Shown piece after piece: positions 42,116 through 50,052 of a stretch of 50,052 nucleotides of DNA. Location: NCBI GenBank assembly GCA_003131625.1, contig PKVY01000016.1:1-50052 (forward strand), read 5' to 3'. How positions within the stretch are numbered: position 1 is the first letter of the stretch; each line of letters starts with the position of its first letter. The notes beneath the pieces are model-generated. The model saw nothing but the letters and a program-made list of their open reading frames with translations, ran no database searches and was not told the DNA's origin. This stretch comes from Acidobacterium sp. GTDB taxonomy: Bacteria; Acidobacteriota; Terriglobia; Terriglobales; Acidobacteriaceae. Both the position numbers and the translations under genes were made by a program.

Positions 42116-43681
42116 ATGAAATTTTCATCGCTCGTCCGCGCCCCCAGGCGCCTCGCCCTCACCTGCGCTGTTTTGTCCTTCGCCGCGCTGCCTTGTCTCC
42201 CCGTCGCCGCGCAGTCTGACGAAGATGCCCCCAGGCCTCCTGCTCCCACCGCGCCGCAGGCGGCCAAACCGCCCGCACCCGATAAGACTGCGGAAGCGCA
42301 TCCGCTCCCGCCGCTGCCTGCTGACGCCCACGTCGAGCAAAGCATCACCCTCGACGGCAAGAAGCTCACCTACACCGTCACTGTCGGCACGCTCTTCGTG
42401 CGCGACGCCGATGGCAAAGCTGCCGGCCAACTCGTCTATACCGCCTATACGGTCGACGGCCCCAATCGCCCCGTCACCTTCGCCCTCAACGGCGGACCCG
42501 GCGCGGCTTCGGTCTATCTCAACTTCGGCGCCATCGGCCCCAAACACCTCAACGCCGGCAACGAAGGCGACAGCCCCTCCGATCCGGCGACGCTCAGCGA
42601 CAATCCCGGAACCTGGCTCGACTTCACCGACCTCGTCTTCCTCGACCCCATCGGCACCGGCTTCAGCCGCTCCCTGGTGGACGCGGACCAGACCCGCAAG
42701 CTTTTCTGGACGACCGAGCCCGACATCGAGTACCTCTCGCGCTGCATCTACGACTGGCTGGTGAAGAACGACCGCCTCGGATCCCGCAAATACCTCGTCG
42801 GCGAAAGCTACGGCGGGTTCCGCGGGCCCCGCATCACCTACTTCCTGCAGTCGCAGCTCGGCGTCGCCATGAACGGCGTCGTCCTCGTCTCTCCGTATCT
42901 GAATCCCACCCTCGAGCAGAACGGCGACCTCTCGCCGCTGCCCTGGCTGGTCACGCTGCCGTCCATTACCGCCGCGCATCTCGAACGCGAGCACCAGCTC
43001 ACGCCCGAAGCCATGAAGCCGGTCATCGACTACACCCTCGGCGAATACGCGACCACCCTCATCAAAGGGCCCTCCGATCCGGCCGCGACCGACGCCATGA
43101 TCAAAAAGGTCACCGAGATGACCGGCCTCGATCCCACCTTCGTGAAGGAATCCGGCGGCCGCCTGGAAACCGGCGCGTATCTCCGCGAAGTTCACCGCGA
43201 AGAGGGCAAGCTCGGCTCCGTCTACGACTCCAACGTGACCATGTTCGATCCATTCCCCTACGCCCCAGAGCAACGCGCCAACGACCCGCTGCTGGCCACG
43301 CTCATCGCGCCCACCACCACAGCCATGGTCGATTTCGACACGCGGGTTGTGGGCTGGAAAGTCGAAGCCCGCTACAACGCGCTGTCGTATGAAGTGGGCT
43401 CGCACTGGAGCCGCGACCAGGAAATGCGCGCCGGCTCAACGGCCCAGCTGCGCGAGGCCGTCGCCGCCGATCCCAAACTCCACGTCATGATCGTTCACGG
43501 ATGGAACGACCTCTCCTGCCCCTTCATGGGCTCCATCCTCACCGTCAACCAGATGCCGCTCATGGGCGACCCAACCCGCGTCTCCGTCCACGAATTTCCC
43601 GGCGGCCACATGTTCTACACGCGCGAAGCCAGCCGGGTCGCATTACGCAAAGACGTGATGGAGATGTTCAGCCAGCACTAA
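42116..43681 (+). CDS. Serine carboxypeptidase, family S10
   Basis: About 521 residues from ATG 42116 (GTG 42107 is in frame). Signal peptide about 1-29 (CAVLSFAALPCLPVAA), then a Pro-rich linker. The alpha/beta-hydrolase core has the oxyanion segment LNGGPGAASVYLNFGAIGP, nucleophile S231 in GESYGGFRGPR, acid D465 in HGWNDLSCPF and H498 in FPGGHMFY. Family S10 removes C-terminal residues at acid pH, which fits an acidophilic soil bacterium. It is exported, probably periplasmic. Confidence 0.92.
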   Translation: MKFSSLVRAPRRLALTCAVLSFAALPCLPVAAQSDEDAPRPPAPTAPQAAKPPAPDKTAEAHPLPPLPADAHVEQSITLDGKKLTYTVTVGTLFVRDADGKAAGQLVYTAYTVDGPNRPVTFALNGGPGAASVYLNFGAIGPKHLNAGNEGDSPSDPATLSDNPGTWLDFTDLVFLDPIGTGFSRSLVDADQTRKLFWTTEPDIEYLSRCIYDWLVKNDRLGSRKYLVGESYGGFRGPRITYFLQSQLGVAMNGVVLVSPYLNPTLEQNGDLSPLPWLVTLPSITAAHLEREHQLTPEAMKPVIDYTLGEYATTLIKGPSDPAATDAMIKKVTEMTGLDPTFVKESGGRLETGAYLREVHREEGKLGSVYDSNVTMFDPFPYAPEQRANDPLLATLIAPTTTAMVDFDTRVVGWKVEARYNALSYEVGSHWSRDQEMRAGSTAQLREAVAADPKLHVMIVHGWNDLSCPFMGSILTVNQMPLMGDPTRVSVHEFPGGHMFYTREASRVALRKDVMEMFSQH

Positions 43682-43701
43682 GTGGGAAGGGAATTGGGTG
43701 C

Positions 43702-43728
43702 CCCATGTCCCAGGTTTTGGGACATGGG
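43702..43728. terminator. Perfect hairpin after the S10 gene
   Basis: CCCATGTCCC (43702-43711), loop AGGTTTT, GGGACATGGG (43719-43728). A 10-bp perfect stem 21 nt after the stop, with no T-run; it may be a repeat-type hairpin and not an intrinsic terminator. Confidence 0.45.
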
Positions 43729-43749
43729 TGTGCCTGCTAAAGTCCCCTT

Positions 43750-44076
43750 ATGCAGCTATGGACGGGAGTCGCGTGTCTCGTCGCTGATCCAAACTGTAGG
43801 GACTTCAAGAGGTTTGGGGACGACGGCAAAGGCGCATACGTGAACATCGTGGCGTGGGCCATGTCGGGTCAGGAATTCGAAGATCGGATCAGAATAATTT
43901 CAGCGGAGCTTGATTGCATTGTCCTCGAAATCGATCACGTTGAATTGCTCGACGCTCGTACGGAAGAGCCCCGCTATCCGGAAGAACTCATCACGATGCG
44001 AAGCACAGCGGAACGGCAGCCGCGCGACGTGATCTTCGGCAAGTTTCACATCTGGACGCAGAGCCATATTCAATGA
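43750..44076 (+). CDS. Small conserved hypothetical protein
   Basis: 108 residues with no signal peptide. The pattern FKRFGDDGKGAYVNIVAWAM, FEDRIRIISAELDCIVLEID and RYPEELITMRSTAERQPRDV belongs to a family I have seen in many bacteria as lone small proteins; it looks alpha/beta and cytosolic. The function is unknown; an immunity-type role is possible, since such genes often sit next to accessory loci, but nothing here proves it. Confidence 0.6.
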   Translation: MQLWTGVACLVADPNCRDFKRFGDDGKGAYVNIVAWAMSGQEFEDRIRIISAELDCIVLEIDHVELLDARTEEPRYPEELITMRSTAERQPRDVIFGKFHIWTQSHIQ

Positions 44077-44077
44077 T

Positions 44078-44125
44078 TTCCTTTTCTCTGTGTTCTCTGC
44101 GTCCTCTGTGGTAAAACTCTTCGCG
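44078..44125. repeat. Word-like repeat tract between convergent genes
   Basis: Read on the minus strand: ACCACAGAGGACGCAGAG, then AACACAGAGAAAAGG. These are near-copies of an ACAGAG-type word. Such tracts are common between genes in several phyla; no function is known to me. Confidence 0.55.
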
Positions 44126-44132
44126 TTGCCGC

Positions 44133-44621
44133 CTAAGCTTCTTCCCGCAGCGCATCGGGGGCATGCGCGATCCGCAACAGCTTCCCGTGATCCAGCCAGT
44201 TCAGCGAGCAGCGCTCGCAGTCGGAGAGAATCACGTTGCCGGGTCCCGCGTAGAAGTGCGTATCCATCGCCTGATGGCAATGCGGACAGTTCAGCCGCTG
44301 GTCCAGCTCTCTGCGATCCGGCGCCTTCGGCGCAACGCCACCTTCCTGCCCATATCGCAGCGTCTGCACCAGGGCCGCAAACACTTCCATCCCGATCAGC
44401 ATCCCGCGGCAGCGCGTGCAGTAGAGAATCCGAACACCAGAGAACGCCGCATCGACCAGCCCCATCGCACACTTCGGACACATCTCCTCGGTCGGCGCTC
44501 CGAGCACGCGCACCCCGTCGTCCGTCTTCTCCGGAAAAACCAGGGTCCCGCAGTAGTCGCAGGTCAGGCTTTCCGCGTCGGATTCCAGCCGCATCGGCGC
44601 GCCGCACGAAGGACAGTTCAT
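44133..44621 (-). CDS. Triple zinc-ribbon protein
   Basis: 162 residues from ATG 44621 (MNCPSCGAPM); the longer frame to 44687 has no support. Six CxxC pairs are present: CPSC, CDYC, CPKC, CTRC, CPHC and CERC, which would form three TFIIB-like zinc ribbons joined by short helices (RILYCTRCRGMLIGMEVFAA, RCSLNWLDHGKLLRIA). It overlaps the upstream SPFH gene by ATGA. The pair is probably a functional unit; the role (protein or membrane quality control, nucleic-acid binding) is unknown. Confidence 0.75.
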   Translation of the reverse strand: MNCPSCGAPMRLESDAESLTCDYCGTLVFPEKTDDGVRVLGAPTEEMCPKCAMGLVDAAFSGVRILYCTRCRGMLIGMEVFAALVQTLRYGQEGGVAPKAPDRRELDQRLNCPHCHQAMDTHFYAGPGNVILSDCERCSLNWLDHGKLLRIAHAPDALREEA

Positions 44622-45583
44622 TGTGGCTTGCCGCACTCCGGGCAGAATTTTGCCGCGCCCCCTATCGGCTTCCCGCATGACGAGCAAAACTTTTCAGCCG
44701 CACTCGCCGCCGCGCCCGCGCTCATCGACCCCGCCATTGCTTGGCCCATCGCCTGTCCCATCGCGACGCCAGCGCCCACGCCGACACCCGCGCCCGCTGC
44801 TCCGCCAGGGTTCGCGGCCGCCGTGCCCAGCGCTTGCGCTGTTTCGAACTGGGTGTAGCTTCCAAGGTTTCCCGCCATCTGCACGCCGATCCGCTGATCC
44901 ATCACCTTCGTCAGCTCGTCGGGCAGGGAGATGTTCTCCACCGTGAACTGATTCAACTCCAGACCGAGCGCGGTGAACGATGGCGTGGCCGCAGTGGCAA
45001 TCTTCTGCGCCAGCGCCGCCTGATTCGCCGTCATATCCAGAAACGGTACGTCGCTCGTGGCAAACACATCCGTCATCCGCGCCACGATGGTCTCCCGCAG
45101 CTGACTCTCGAGGTCCGCAACATAATAGGTATCGCGCGTCCCGCTTACCTGCGCGAAAAACGTCCGCGGATCCTTGACCCGGTACGAATAAATCCCATAG
45201 CCGCGCAGCCGCACCGCCCCAAATTCCTTCTCGCGGATCGTAATCGGCGTCGCCGTGCCCCACTTCTGCGCCATCTGCAGCCGCGTCGAGAAGAAGTACA
45301 CGTCCGACTTGAACGGCGACTCAAACCCCTTGTCCCAGTTCATCAGGTCGGTCAGCAGTGGCAGGTTCCGCGTGTTGAGCGTATGCAGGCCGGGGCCAAA
45401 GACATCGGCAATTTTGCCCTCGTCCACAAACACAGCAACCTGCGACTCGCGCACCGTCAACTGGCCGCCGTTTTGAATCTCCATGTCCTGCATGGGATAG
45501 CGCCATGCCAGGATGCCGTCTTCCGTTTCGTTCCACTGGATGACGTCGATCAGTTGTTTAGCTAAAAAATCTCGCAGGGTCAC
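44618..45583 (-). CDS. SPFH/band-7 domain protein with C-terminal zinc ribbon
   Basis: 321 residues, GTG start at 45583 with GGGAGGAA just upstream. Residues about 20-230 match the SPFH/YdjL-type domain sometimes annotated as virion core protein (LTVRESQVAVFVDEGKIADV, GLHTLNTRNLPLLTDLMNW, FGAVRLRGYGIYSYRVKDPR, LGLELNQFTVENISLPDEL). A Gly/Ala/Met-rich flexible segment (about 255-295) leads to a zinc ribbon with CSSCGKP and CPECGKP. No transmembrane helix is seen, unlike flotillins, so it may form soluble or membrane-peripheral rings. Stop and start overlap (ATGA) with the triple zinc-ribbon gene. Confidence 0.8.
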   Translation of the reverse strand: MTLRDFLAKQLIDVIQWNETEDGILAWRYPMQDMEIQNGGQLTVRESQVAVFVDEGKIADVFGPGLHTLNTRNLPLLTDLMNWDKGFESPFKSDVYFFSTRLQMAQKWGTATPITIREKEFGAVRLRGYGIYSYRVKDPRTFFAQVSGTRDTYYVADLESQLRETIVARMTDVFATSDVPFLDMTANQAALAQKIATAATPSFTALGLELNQFTVENISLPDELTKVMDQRIGVQMAGNLGSYTQFETAQALGTAAANPGGAAGAGVGVGAGVAMGQAMGQAMAGSMSAGAAASAAEKFCSSCGKPIGGAAKFCPECGKPQ

Positions 45584-45710
45584 GCGTTCCTCCCGATCCG
45601 GTTCGACAGCAATCTACCACTCGGGATCGCTGCCGCCACTCCCACAAACGAAGCAGTTCGATCCTGGATACCCGGTTCTGGACGAACCCCGCGTCCCGCG
45701 ATTCGAGCGC

Positions 45711-45744
45711 AAAAACAAAAAGGCGCGGAATCATCTCCCGCGCC
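45711..45744 (-). terminator. Rho-independent terminator of lon
   Basis: On the minus strand GGCGCGG (45744-45738), 9-nt loop, CCGCGCC (45728-45722), then TTTTTGTTTTT (45721-45711). It lies about 65 nt after the lon stop and separates lon from the SPFH gene. Confidence 0.85.
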
Positions 45745-45809
45745 CTCGTTCGAATTTAGCTCCCGGCTCCCCGCTCCTGGCTGCAGCCTGCAGGCTGCAG
45801 GCTGCTTTT

Positions 45810-48245
45810 TCACGCCGTGTGCTGCAGCACCTCTTCACGAACCCGTTCATCGTGGCGCTCTTCCGCCGTGGATCGCGGCAGCGCTACGGCCAGAACATCC
45901 TCAATGCGGCTGGCGTAGTGGATGTCGATCGCCTGGATCTGATCCGGCGTCAGGTCTTCTTCCACGTTCAGCCGGTTCTCCGTCGGCAGGATGATCGTCT
46001 TCACCCCGGCGCGTTTCGCGGCGAGGAATTTCTCCTTGATGCCGCCCACCGGCAGAACATTGCCGCTCAACGTAATCTCCCCCGTCATCGCGGTCAGCGG
46101 ATGCACCGGCCGGTCCGTCAGCAGCGAGACCAGCGCCGTGGCCATGGTCACGCCCGCCGAAGGACCATCCTTCGGAATCGCCCCCGCCGGCACATGGATG
46201 TGCAGGTCAGTGTCCTTGAGCAGGTCCTCTTCCAGTCCCAGCTCGCGTGCGTTCGAGCGCACCCAGGTCAGCGCGGCCTGCATGGATTCCTGCATCACCT
46301 CGCCAATCTGCCCGGTCATCGTGAAGCCGCCCTTGCCCTTCATTCGGTTGGCTTCGATGAACAGGATGTCGCCGCCCGCCGGCGTCCATGCCAGTCCCAC
46401 GGCAACGCCCGCGCGCTTGGTCCGCTCGGCAATCTCGGTATCCACGCGGACTTTGATCCCGCCCAGGAATTCCTGAATCACCTCGCGCGTTACCACCAGC
46501 TTCTCCGTGTTGCCTTCGGCGATGCGCCGCGCCTGCTTTCGGCACAGCGTTCCAATCTGCTGTTCCAGCTTGCGCACGCCGGCCTCACGCGTGTAGTGCC
46601 GGACTATATAACCAATGGATTCCTCGGGAAACTCGATGTTGTCCGGCTGAATCCCGTTTTCCTTAATCTGGCGCGGAATCAGATACCGGAACGCGATGTG
46701 CTTCTTTTCTTCCTCCGCGTATCCCTGCAGCTCGATGATCTCCATGCGATCGCGCAGCGGTTCGGGTACCGTGTCCAGCACGTTGGCCGTGCAGATGAAC
46801 AGAACTTTGGAGAGGTCAAACGGCTGATCGAGGTAGTTGTCGCGGAACGTATTGTTCTGCTCCGGGTCGAGAATCTCCAGCAGCGCCGAGGCCGGATCGC
46901 CGCGGAAATCCCGCCCCAGCTTGTCCACCTCGTCCAGCATGAACACCGGATCGTTCGCTCCCGCACGGCGCAGGTTCTGAATAATCTGCCCCGGCAGCGC
47001 GCCGATGTACGTGCGCCGATGCCCGCGCAGCTCCGCCTCATCGTGCATTCCGCCCAGCGAAATCCTGCGGAACTCCCTGCTCAGAGCCCGCGCCACGCTC
47101 CGCCCCAGCGACGTTTTACCCACGCCCGGAGGCCCGACGAAGCACAGGATCGGACCTTTCATGTCCGCCTTCAGCCGGCGCACCGAGAGGTAGTCGAGGA
47201 TGCGGTCCTTCACCTTTTTCAGGTCGTAGTGATCCTCGTCGAGAATCTCCCGCGCCTTCGAAATATCCACCGCTGTCCCCGACGACTTCGACCACGGCAG
47301 CACCGCCAGCCACTCGATGTAGTTGCGCGTCAGCGAGTAATCGGCGGCCATCGGCGACATGCGCGAGAGCCGGTTCAGCTCCTTCAGCGCTTCTTTCTTC
47401 GTCTCCTCCGGCATCCCTACCGCTTCAATCTTCTGCTTCAGCTCTTCGATGTCCTTCTGGCCCTCGTCCATTTCCCCGAGTTCCTTCTGGATCGCCTTCA
47501 GCTGCTCGCGCAGATAGTAGTCGCGCTGCGATTGCTGCACCTGATCCTGCACTTCGGTCTGGATCTTGTTGCGCAGCTGCTGCACTTCAATTTCTTTCGC
47601 CAGATGCTTGTTGATCCGCTCGAGGCGCAGCGCCACATCCGGCGTCTCCAGCAGCTCCTGCTTGTCGCCGGTCGCGAGGAAGGGCAGGGAAGACGCGATA
47701 AAGTCCACCAGCCTCCCCGGCTCATCGATATTCATCGCGATCGTCTGCAGCTCGTCCGACAGCGTCGGCGAGGCAGTCACAATCTGCTGGAACTGCGTCA
47801 CCACATTGCGCTGCAGCGCTTCCAGAGAAGGATTCTTCGGGGCCAACACTTCCGGCACCGTGTCCACCGATGCCATCATGAATGGCTCGATGCGCGAAAA
47901 TTCGCCCAGCCGCACCCGCTCCGTGCCCTCGGTGAAAACGAACAGGCTCTGGTTCGGCATCTTGACGACCTTGTGCACCGTCGCCAGCGTTCCGAAGGCA
48001 TGCAGATCCTGGGGCTGGGGCGTATCCACGCGCGCGTCGCGCTGCGCCACCACCACAATGCTCTTCTCCTCACCCAGGGAGTTGATGAGTTGAATTGAAC
48101 TTTCCCGCCCCACCGTCAGGGGCAGCACGGCATGAGGAAACAAAACCGTATCCCGCACGGGCAAAACCGGCAGAACGCGGTCCGGTCCCCCGTCTCGCTG
48201 CCTGGGGTCGCCCGGCTGGATCACACTGATAAAGTCGCTAGCCAT
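45810..48245 (-). CDS. lon: ATP-dependent protease Lon (endopeptidase La)
   Basis: 811 residues. The N-terminal LAN substrate-recognition domain is at about 20-215 (RVLPVLPVRDTVLFPHAVLP), followed by a coiled coil (RDYYLREQLKAIQKELGEMD). The AAA+ module has Walker A GPPGVGKTSLG (K377), Walker B FMLDEVDKLG and the sensor segment. The C-terminal P domain has the Ser-Lys dyad S696 in DGPSAGVTM and K739 in GGIKEKFLAAKRAG, with the same 43-residue spacing as E. coli Lon (S679/K722). It degrades misfolded and regulatory proteins in the cytosol. ATG 48245 has AAGGAC upstream; a plausible promoter and a strong terminator bracket the gene, so it is monocistronic. Confidence 0.97.
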   Translation of the reverse strand: MASDFISVIQPGDPRQRDGGPDRVLPVLPVRDTVLFPHAVLPLTVGRESSIQLINSLGEEKSIVVVAQRDARVDTPQPQDLHAFGTLATVHKVVKMPNQSLFVFTEGTERVRLGEFSRIEPFMMASVDTVPEVLAPKNPSLEALQRNVVTQFQQIVTASPTLSDELQTIAMNIDEPGRLVDFIASSLPFLATGDKQELLETPDVALRLERINKHLAKEIEVQQLRNKIQTEVQDQVQQSQRDYYLREQLKAIQKELGEMDEGQKDIEELKQKIEAVGMPEETKKEALKELNRLSRMSPMAADYSLTRNYIEWLAVLPWSKSSGTAVDISKAREILDEDHYDLKKVKDRILDYLSVRRLKADMKGPILCFVGPPGVGKTSLGRSVARALSREFRRISLGGMHDEAELRGHRRTYIGALPGQIIQNLRRAGANDPVFMLDEVDKLGRDFRGDPASALLEILDPEQNNTFRDNYLDQPFDLSKVLFICTANVLDTVPEPLRDRMEIIELQGYAEEEKKHIAFRYLIPRQIKENGIQPDNIEFPEESIGYIVRHYTREAGVRKLEQQIGTLCRKQARRIAEGNTEKLVVTREVIQEFLGGIKVRVDTEIAERTKRAGVAVGLAWTPAGGDILFIEANRMKGKGGFTMTGQIGEVMQESMQAALTWVRSNARELGLEEDLLKDTDLHIHVPAGAIPKDGPSAGVTMATALVSLLTDRPVHPLTAMTGEITLSGNVLPVGGIKEKFLAAKRAGVKTIILPTENRLNVEEDLTPDQIQAIDIHYASRIEDVLAVALPRSTAEERHDERVREEVLQHTA

Positions 48246-48263
48246 GAGTGTCCTTATATCAAA

Positions 48264-48293
48264 TAATTACTCATTGGATTCAGCAAGTTTCAA
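48264..48293 (-). promoter_or_regulatory. Candidate sigma-70 promoter of lon
   Basis: On the minus strand TTGAAA (48293-48288), 18-nt spacer, TAATTA (48269-48264), 18 nt before the ATG. It lies in the one clearly AT-rich stretch upstream of lon. No CIRCE or sigma-32-type element was seen. Confidence 0.4.
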
Positions 48294-48486
48294 AAAGTAG
48301 CATCCCCTCTACGACTTCCACGGCCCAACCGCCGACAAATCCAGTCGCTGGCCCCCGTCAACACCCTTTTCATCAACCATTTAAGCCTGGATCGCTCTCG
48401 CCGCCGCAGCGGTCTCTCCCAACCTTCTATCGGCAAAGCCCTGCTCAGGGGTGAGATGCCCCCTTCGGCCAGCCCTGCAGTATTCT

Positions 48487-49377
48487 TTAGACCCGTGCCG
48501 CCGCCCGATAGCGCCCGAGCTCGCGCACCATCGAGCAGTGTTGCGCGAGCATTTCCAGGGCCAGATCCGCCGTCCGTGGCTCCCCCAGCTGGTAGTCCGC
48601 ATAAAAGACGTATTCCCACGGTCGCCCCGGCACCGGCCGCGACTCCAGCCTGGTAATATTTGTCCCCATCCCGGCAAAAACCTGCAGCGCCTCCACCAGG
48701 CTGCCCGGCCGATTCTCCACCTTGAATGCCAGGCTCACTTTGTCCGGACGCGCCTCCGCCTCCAGCCGCTCCCGCCTGCGGATCAGAAAAAAGCGCGTGT
48801 AGTTCTCCTCGTTGTCCTCAATCCCGGGGAGCAGAATCTCCGCACCATACCAGGCTGCGGCTCCGGTGCTGGCGATGGCCGCCACGCCCGGCTCGCGGAG
48901 TTCCATCAGTTGCTTCACGCTGCCCGCTGTATCGTAGAACGGCGCCGCCTCGATCTCCGGGTGCTCGACGAAAAACCGCCGGCACTGCGCCAGCGCCACC
49001 GGGTGCGAGTATGCCTGGCGAATCTTCCCTATCGTCGCCCCCGGTACGCCGATCAGGTTATGCCGGATCCGCAGCAGCCATTCGCTCTCCACCGCGACAT
49101 CGTGCGCCAGCAACAGATCGTAATGCTCCAGCACCGACCCGGCGAGCGAGTTCTCGATCGGGATCACCGCCGCGTCCGCCGCGCCTTCATCGACTGCGGC
49201 GAACACCTCCCCCGAAAGCGTGCACGACAAAATGGTTGCCTCCGGACGCGCCTTCAGCGCCGCTTCGTGGCTGAAAGATCCCGGCTCGCCCTGGATCGCG
49301 ATGCGCAACCTCGAGTCCACCTCCGCTTCATTTGTACCGCAACGGCAACCCCGAACGCCCATCCGTCCTCTATCCAT
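48487..49377 (-). CDS. pheA: Prephenate dehydratase
   Basis: About 296 residues from ATG 49377; the frame runs on to 49452 but would overlap the divergent small membrane-protein gene. The catalytic PDT domain is at about 20-205 (IAIQGEPGSFSHEAAL, AVIPIENSLAGSVLEHYDLL, and the conserved TRF motif in NYTRFFLI). The C-terminal regulatory ACT domain is at about 220-295 (FKVENRPGSLVEALQVFAGM then NITRLESRPVPGRPWEYVFY), where the ESRP motif binds Phe. It converts prephenate to phenylpyruvate in Phe synthesis and should be feedback-inhibited by Phe. No chorismate mutase domain is fused. Confidence 0.92.
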   Translation of the reverse strand: MDRGRMGVRGCRCGTNEAEVDSRLRIAIQGEPGSFSHEAALKARPEATILSCTLSGEVFAAVDEGAADAAVIPIENSLAGSVLEHYDLLLAHDVAVESEWLLRIRHNLIGVPGATIGKIRQAYSHPVALAQCRRFFVEHPEIEAAPFYDTAGSVKQLMELREPGVAAIASTGAAAWYGAEILLPGIEDNEENYTRFFLIRRRERLEAEARPDKVSLAFKVENRPGSLVEALQVFAGMGTNITRLESRPVPGRPWEYVFYADYQLGEPRTADLALEMLAQHCSMVRELGRYRAAARV

Positions 49378-49439
49378 AGCGTTGGTGGAAAGCACGGGTC
49401 GAAGAAAAAACTCAAAAGTCGGAAGAAAGGAAACGTCGC

Positions 49440-49592
49440 ATGCTTTGGACACTATTCGTGATCCTGCTCATCGCCTGGCTCGTCGGGCTGATCGGATTTC
49501 ACGTCGTTGCCTGGTACATCCACGTTCTGCTGGTGCTGGCGCTCGTCGTGCTCGTCATCCAGCTCATCACCGGTCGCAGGGCGGCACTTTAG
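49440..49592 (+). CDS. lmo0937-family small membrane protein
   Basis: 50 residues, too short for routine ORF lists. MLWTLFVILLIAWLVGLIGF then VVAWYIHVLLVLALVVLVIQ gives two transmembrane helices with a short loop and an Arg-Arg C-terminus. The opening MLWT and the second helix match the lmo0937 family, often found next to CsbD and other general-stress genes. AAAGGA 9 nt upstream supports ATG 49440. Its 5' end is divergent from pheA. Confidence 0.8.
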   Translation: MLWTLFVILLIAWLVGLIGFHVVAWYIHVLLVLALVVLVIQLITGRRAAL

Positions 49593-49663
49593 AACCCGGA
49601 AGCTGCGCCCGTAGCCAACTATGAAGTCATCGACCAACCAGGGACCACACGGAGGGACCCATT

Positions 49664-49978
49664 ATGAATTCGGACCAGGTAAAGGGAAAAACCAGCCAGG
49701 TCGTCGGAAAAGTGAAGCAGGGAGCCGGGGAAATGACCGGGAATGATCGACTTGCGAACAGCGGCGTTGTCGATCGGGTGAAGGGGGCTGCCCAGGAGAC
49801 CTGGGGCAACGTCAAAGATGCCGCCCACGAGGCTGGCAAAACCCGCCAGGAGGAAAAGCAACACAAGGCCGACAAAATGCGCGACAATGTCACAACCAAG
49901 GTCGAGGACGTTAAAAACAGCGCCAGCGACAAGATCGCTGATTTCAAGGATCGGCAGCGTCAGCGCCGTTCGGCCTGA
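49664..49978 (+). CDS. CsbD-family stress protein (extended)
   Basis: 104 residues. The first about 55 residues are the CsbD repeat (SDQVKGKTSQVVGKVKQGAG, then EMTGNDRLANSGVVDRVKGA), a four-helix-type hydrophilic bundle. The tail is Lys/Asp/Glu-rich with amphipathic heptads (DNVTTKVEDVKNSASDKIAD) like LEA/YtxH proteins. CsbD is a general-stress protein of Bacillus (SigB regulon) whose molecular role is unknown. GGAGGGACC directly precedes ATG 49664. It follows the lmo0937-like gene by 71 nt, so both may respond to the same stress. Confidence 0.88.
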   Translation: MNSDQVKGKTSQVVGKVKQGAGEMTGNDRLANSGVVDRVKGAAQETWGNVKDAAHEAGKTRQEEKQHKADKMRDNVTTKVEDVKNSASDKIADFKDRQRQRRSA

Positions 49979-50052
49979 CCTCTTCCGATTCAAAGACCCA
50001 GGGGTGCGGTGCCATCTGGCCTGATCGCCCCAGGGTGCATCTACCTCACCGG

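Noticed and set aside
45513..48098. Plus-strand open frame of about 860 codons
   Set aside because: It is antisense to lon; its Arg/His/Leu-rich product is typical of a shadow frame in GC-rich DNA.
1..50052. CRISPR array, prophage, integrase or IS transposase
   Set aside because: No regularly spaced direct repeats, capsid/tail/integrase motifs or DDE/Y1/serine transposase were recognised; the mosaic region therefore has no visible mobility gene.

Overview
This GC-rich window most likely comes from an acidobacterium of the class Terriglobia (Acidobacteriaceae-like). The pointers are an Oar-type TonB-dependent receptor with an N-terminal carboxypeptidase-regulatory domain, a Tat-exported CRTAC1 (FG-GAP/UnbV) protein coupled to a TPR protein, the tail of a MacB/ADOP-type permease, several secreted peptidases (M13, S10, S8), and the word-like intergenic repeats seen in such genomes. 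This assignment is an inference from gene families; no rRNA or other marker gene is present.

Layout. (1) 0-15.3 kb: a three-gene minus-strand unit (membrane-anchored sensor-like protein, CRTAC1 protein, TPR protein) diverges from a plus-strand glycan-use unit: Oar-like outer-membrane receptor, two GH31 glycosidases and a GH63/trehalase-like glycosidase. The three hydrolase genes overlap one another, so they are probably co-translated. (2) 15.3-33.7 kb: a mosaic accessory region. It mixes intact genes (HugZ-like haem-utilisation protein, transketolase-like enzyme, PLP aminotransferase, two Crp/Fnr-type proteins, GNAT, NTF2-like protein, aldo/keto reductase with a divergent TetR regulator) with broken or chimeric ones. 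The broken ones are a TIR fragment beside a DUF2130 fragment, a 5'-truncated ABC solute-binding protein head-to-head with a 5'-truncated S8 peptidase, an in-frame fusion of an SDR N-terminus to an internal piece of a heavy-metal RND pump, and a 3' remnant of uvrC. A dispersed palindromic element (six recognisable copies) is confined to 17.8-28.2 kb. (3) 33.8-50 kb: a more conventional core-like region with a GT87 membrane glycosyltransferase, ECF sigma/anti-sigma pair, CuA-site lipoprotein, Slt70-type transglycosylase, M13 and S10 peptidases, LprI-like protein, zinc-ribbon/SPFH pair, Lon protease, prephenate dehydratase, and two small stress-type proteins (lmo0937-like and CsbD).

Regulation visible in the sequence: two near-consensus CRP-type palindromes, one in front of the cNMP-binding-domain gene and one in front of a small ORF upstream of the transketolase-like gene; twin TetR-type palindromes between tetR and the aldo/keto reductase; a strong Rho-independent terminator after lon and another after a small Gln-rich protein.

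The most notable result is the cluster of gene-to-gene chimeric junctions in 15-34 kb. It is either a genuine recombination hot spot carrying a REP-like element, or assembly/binning damage. The two can be separated by read-level checks.
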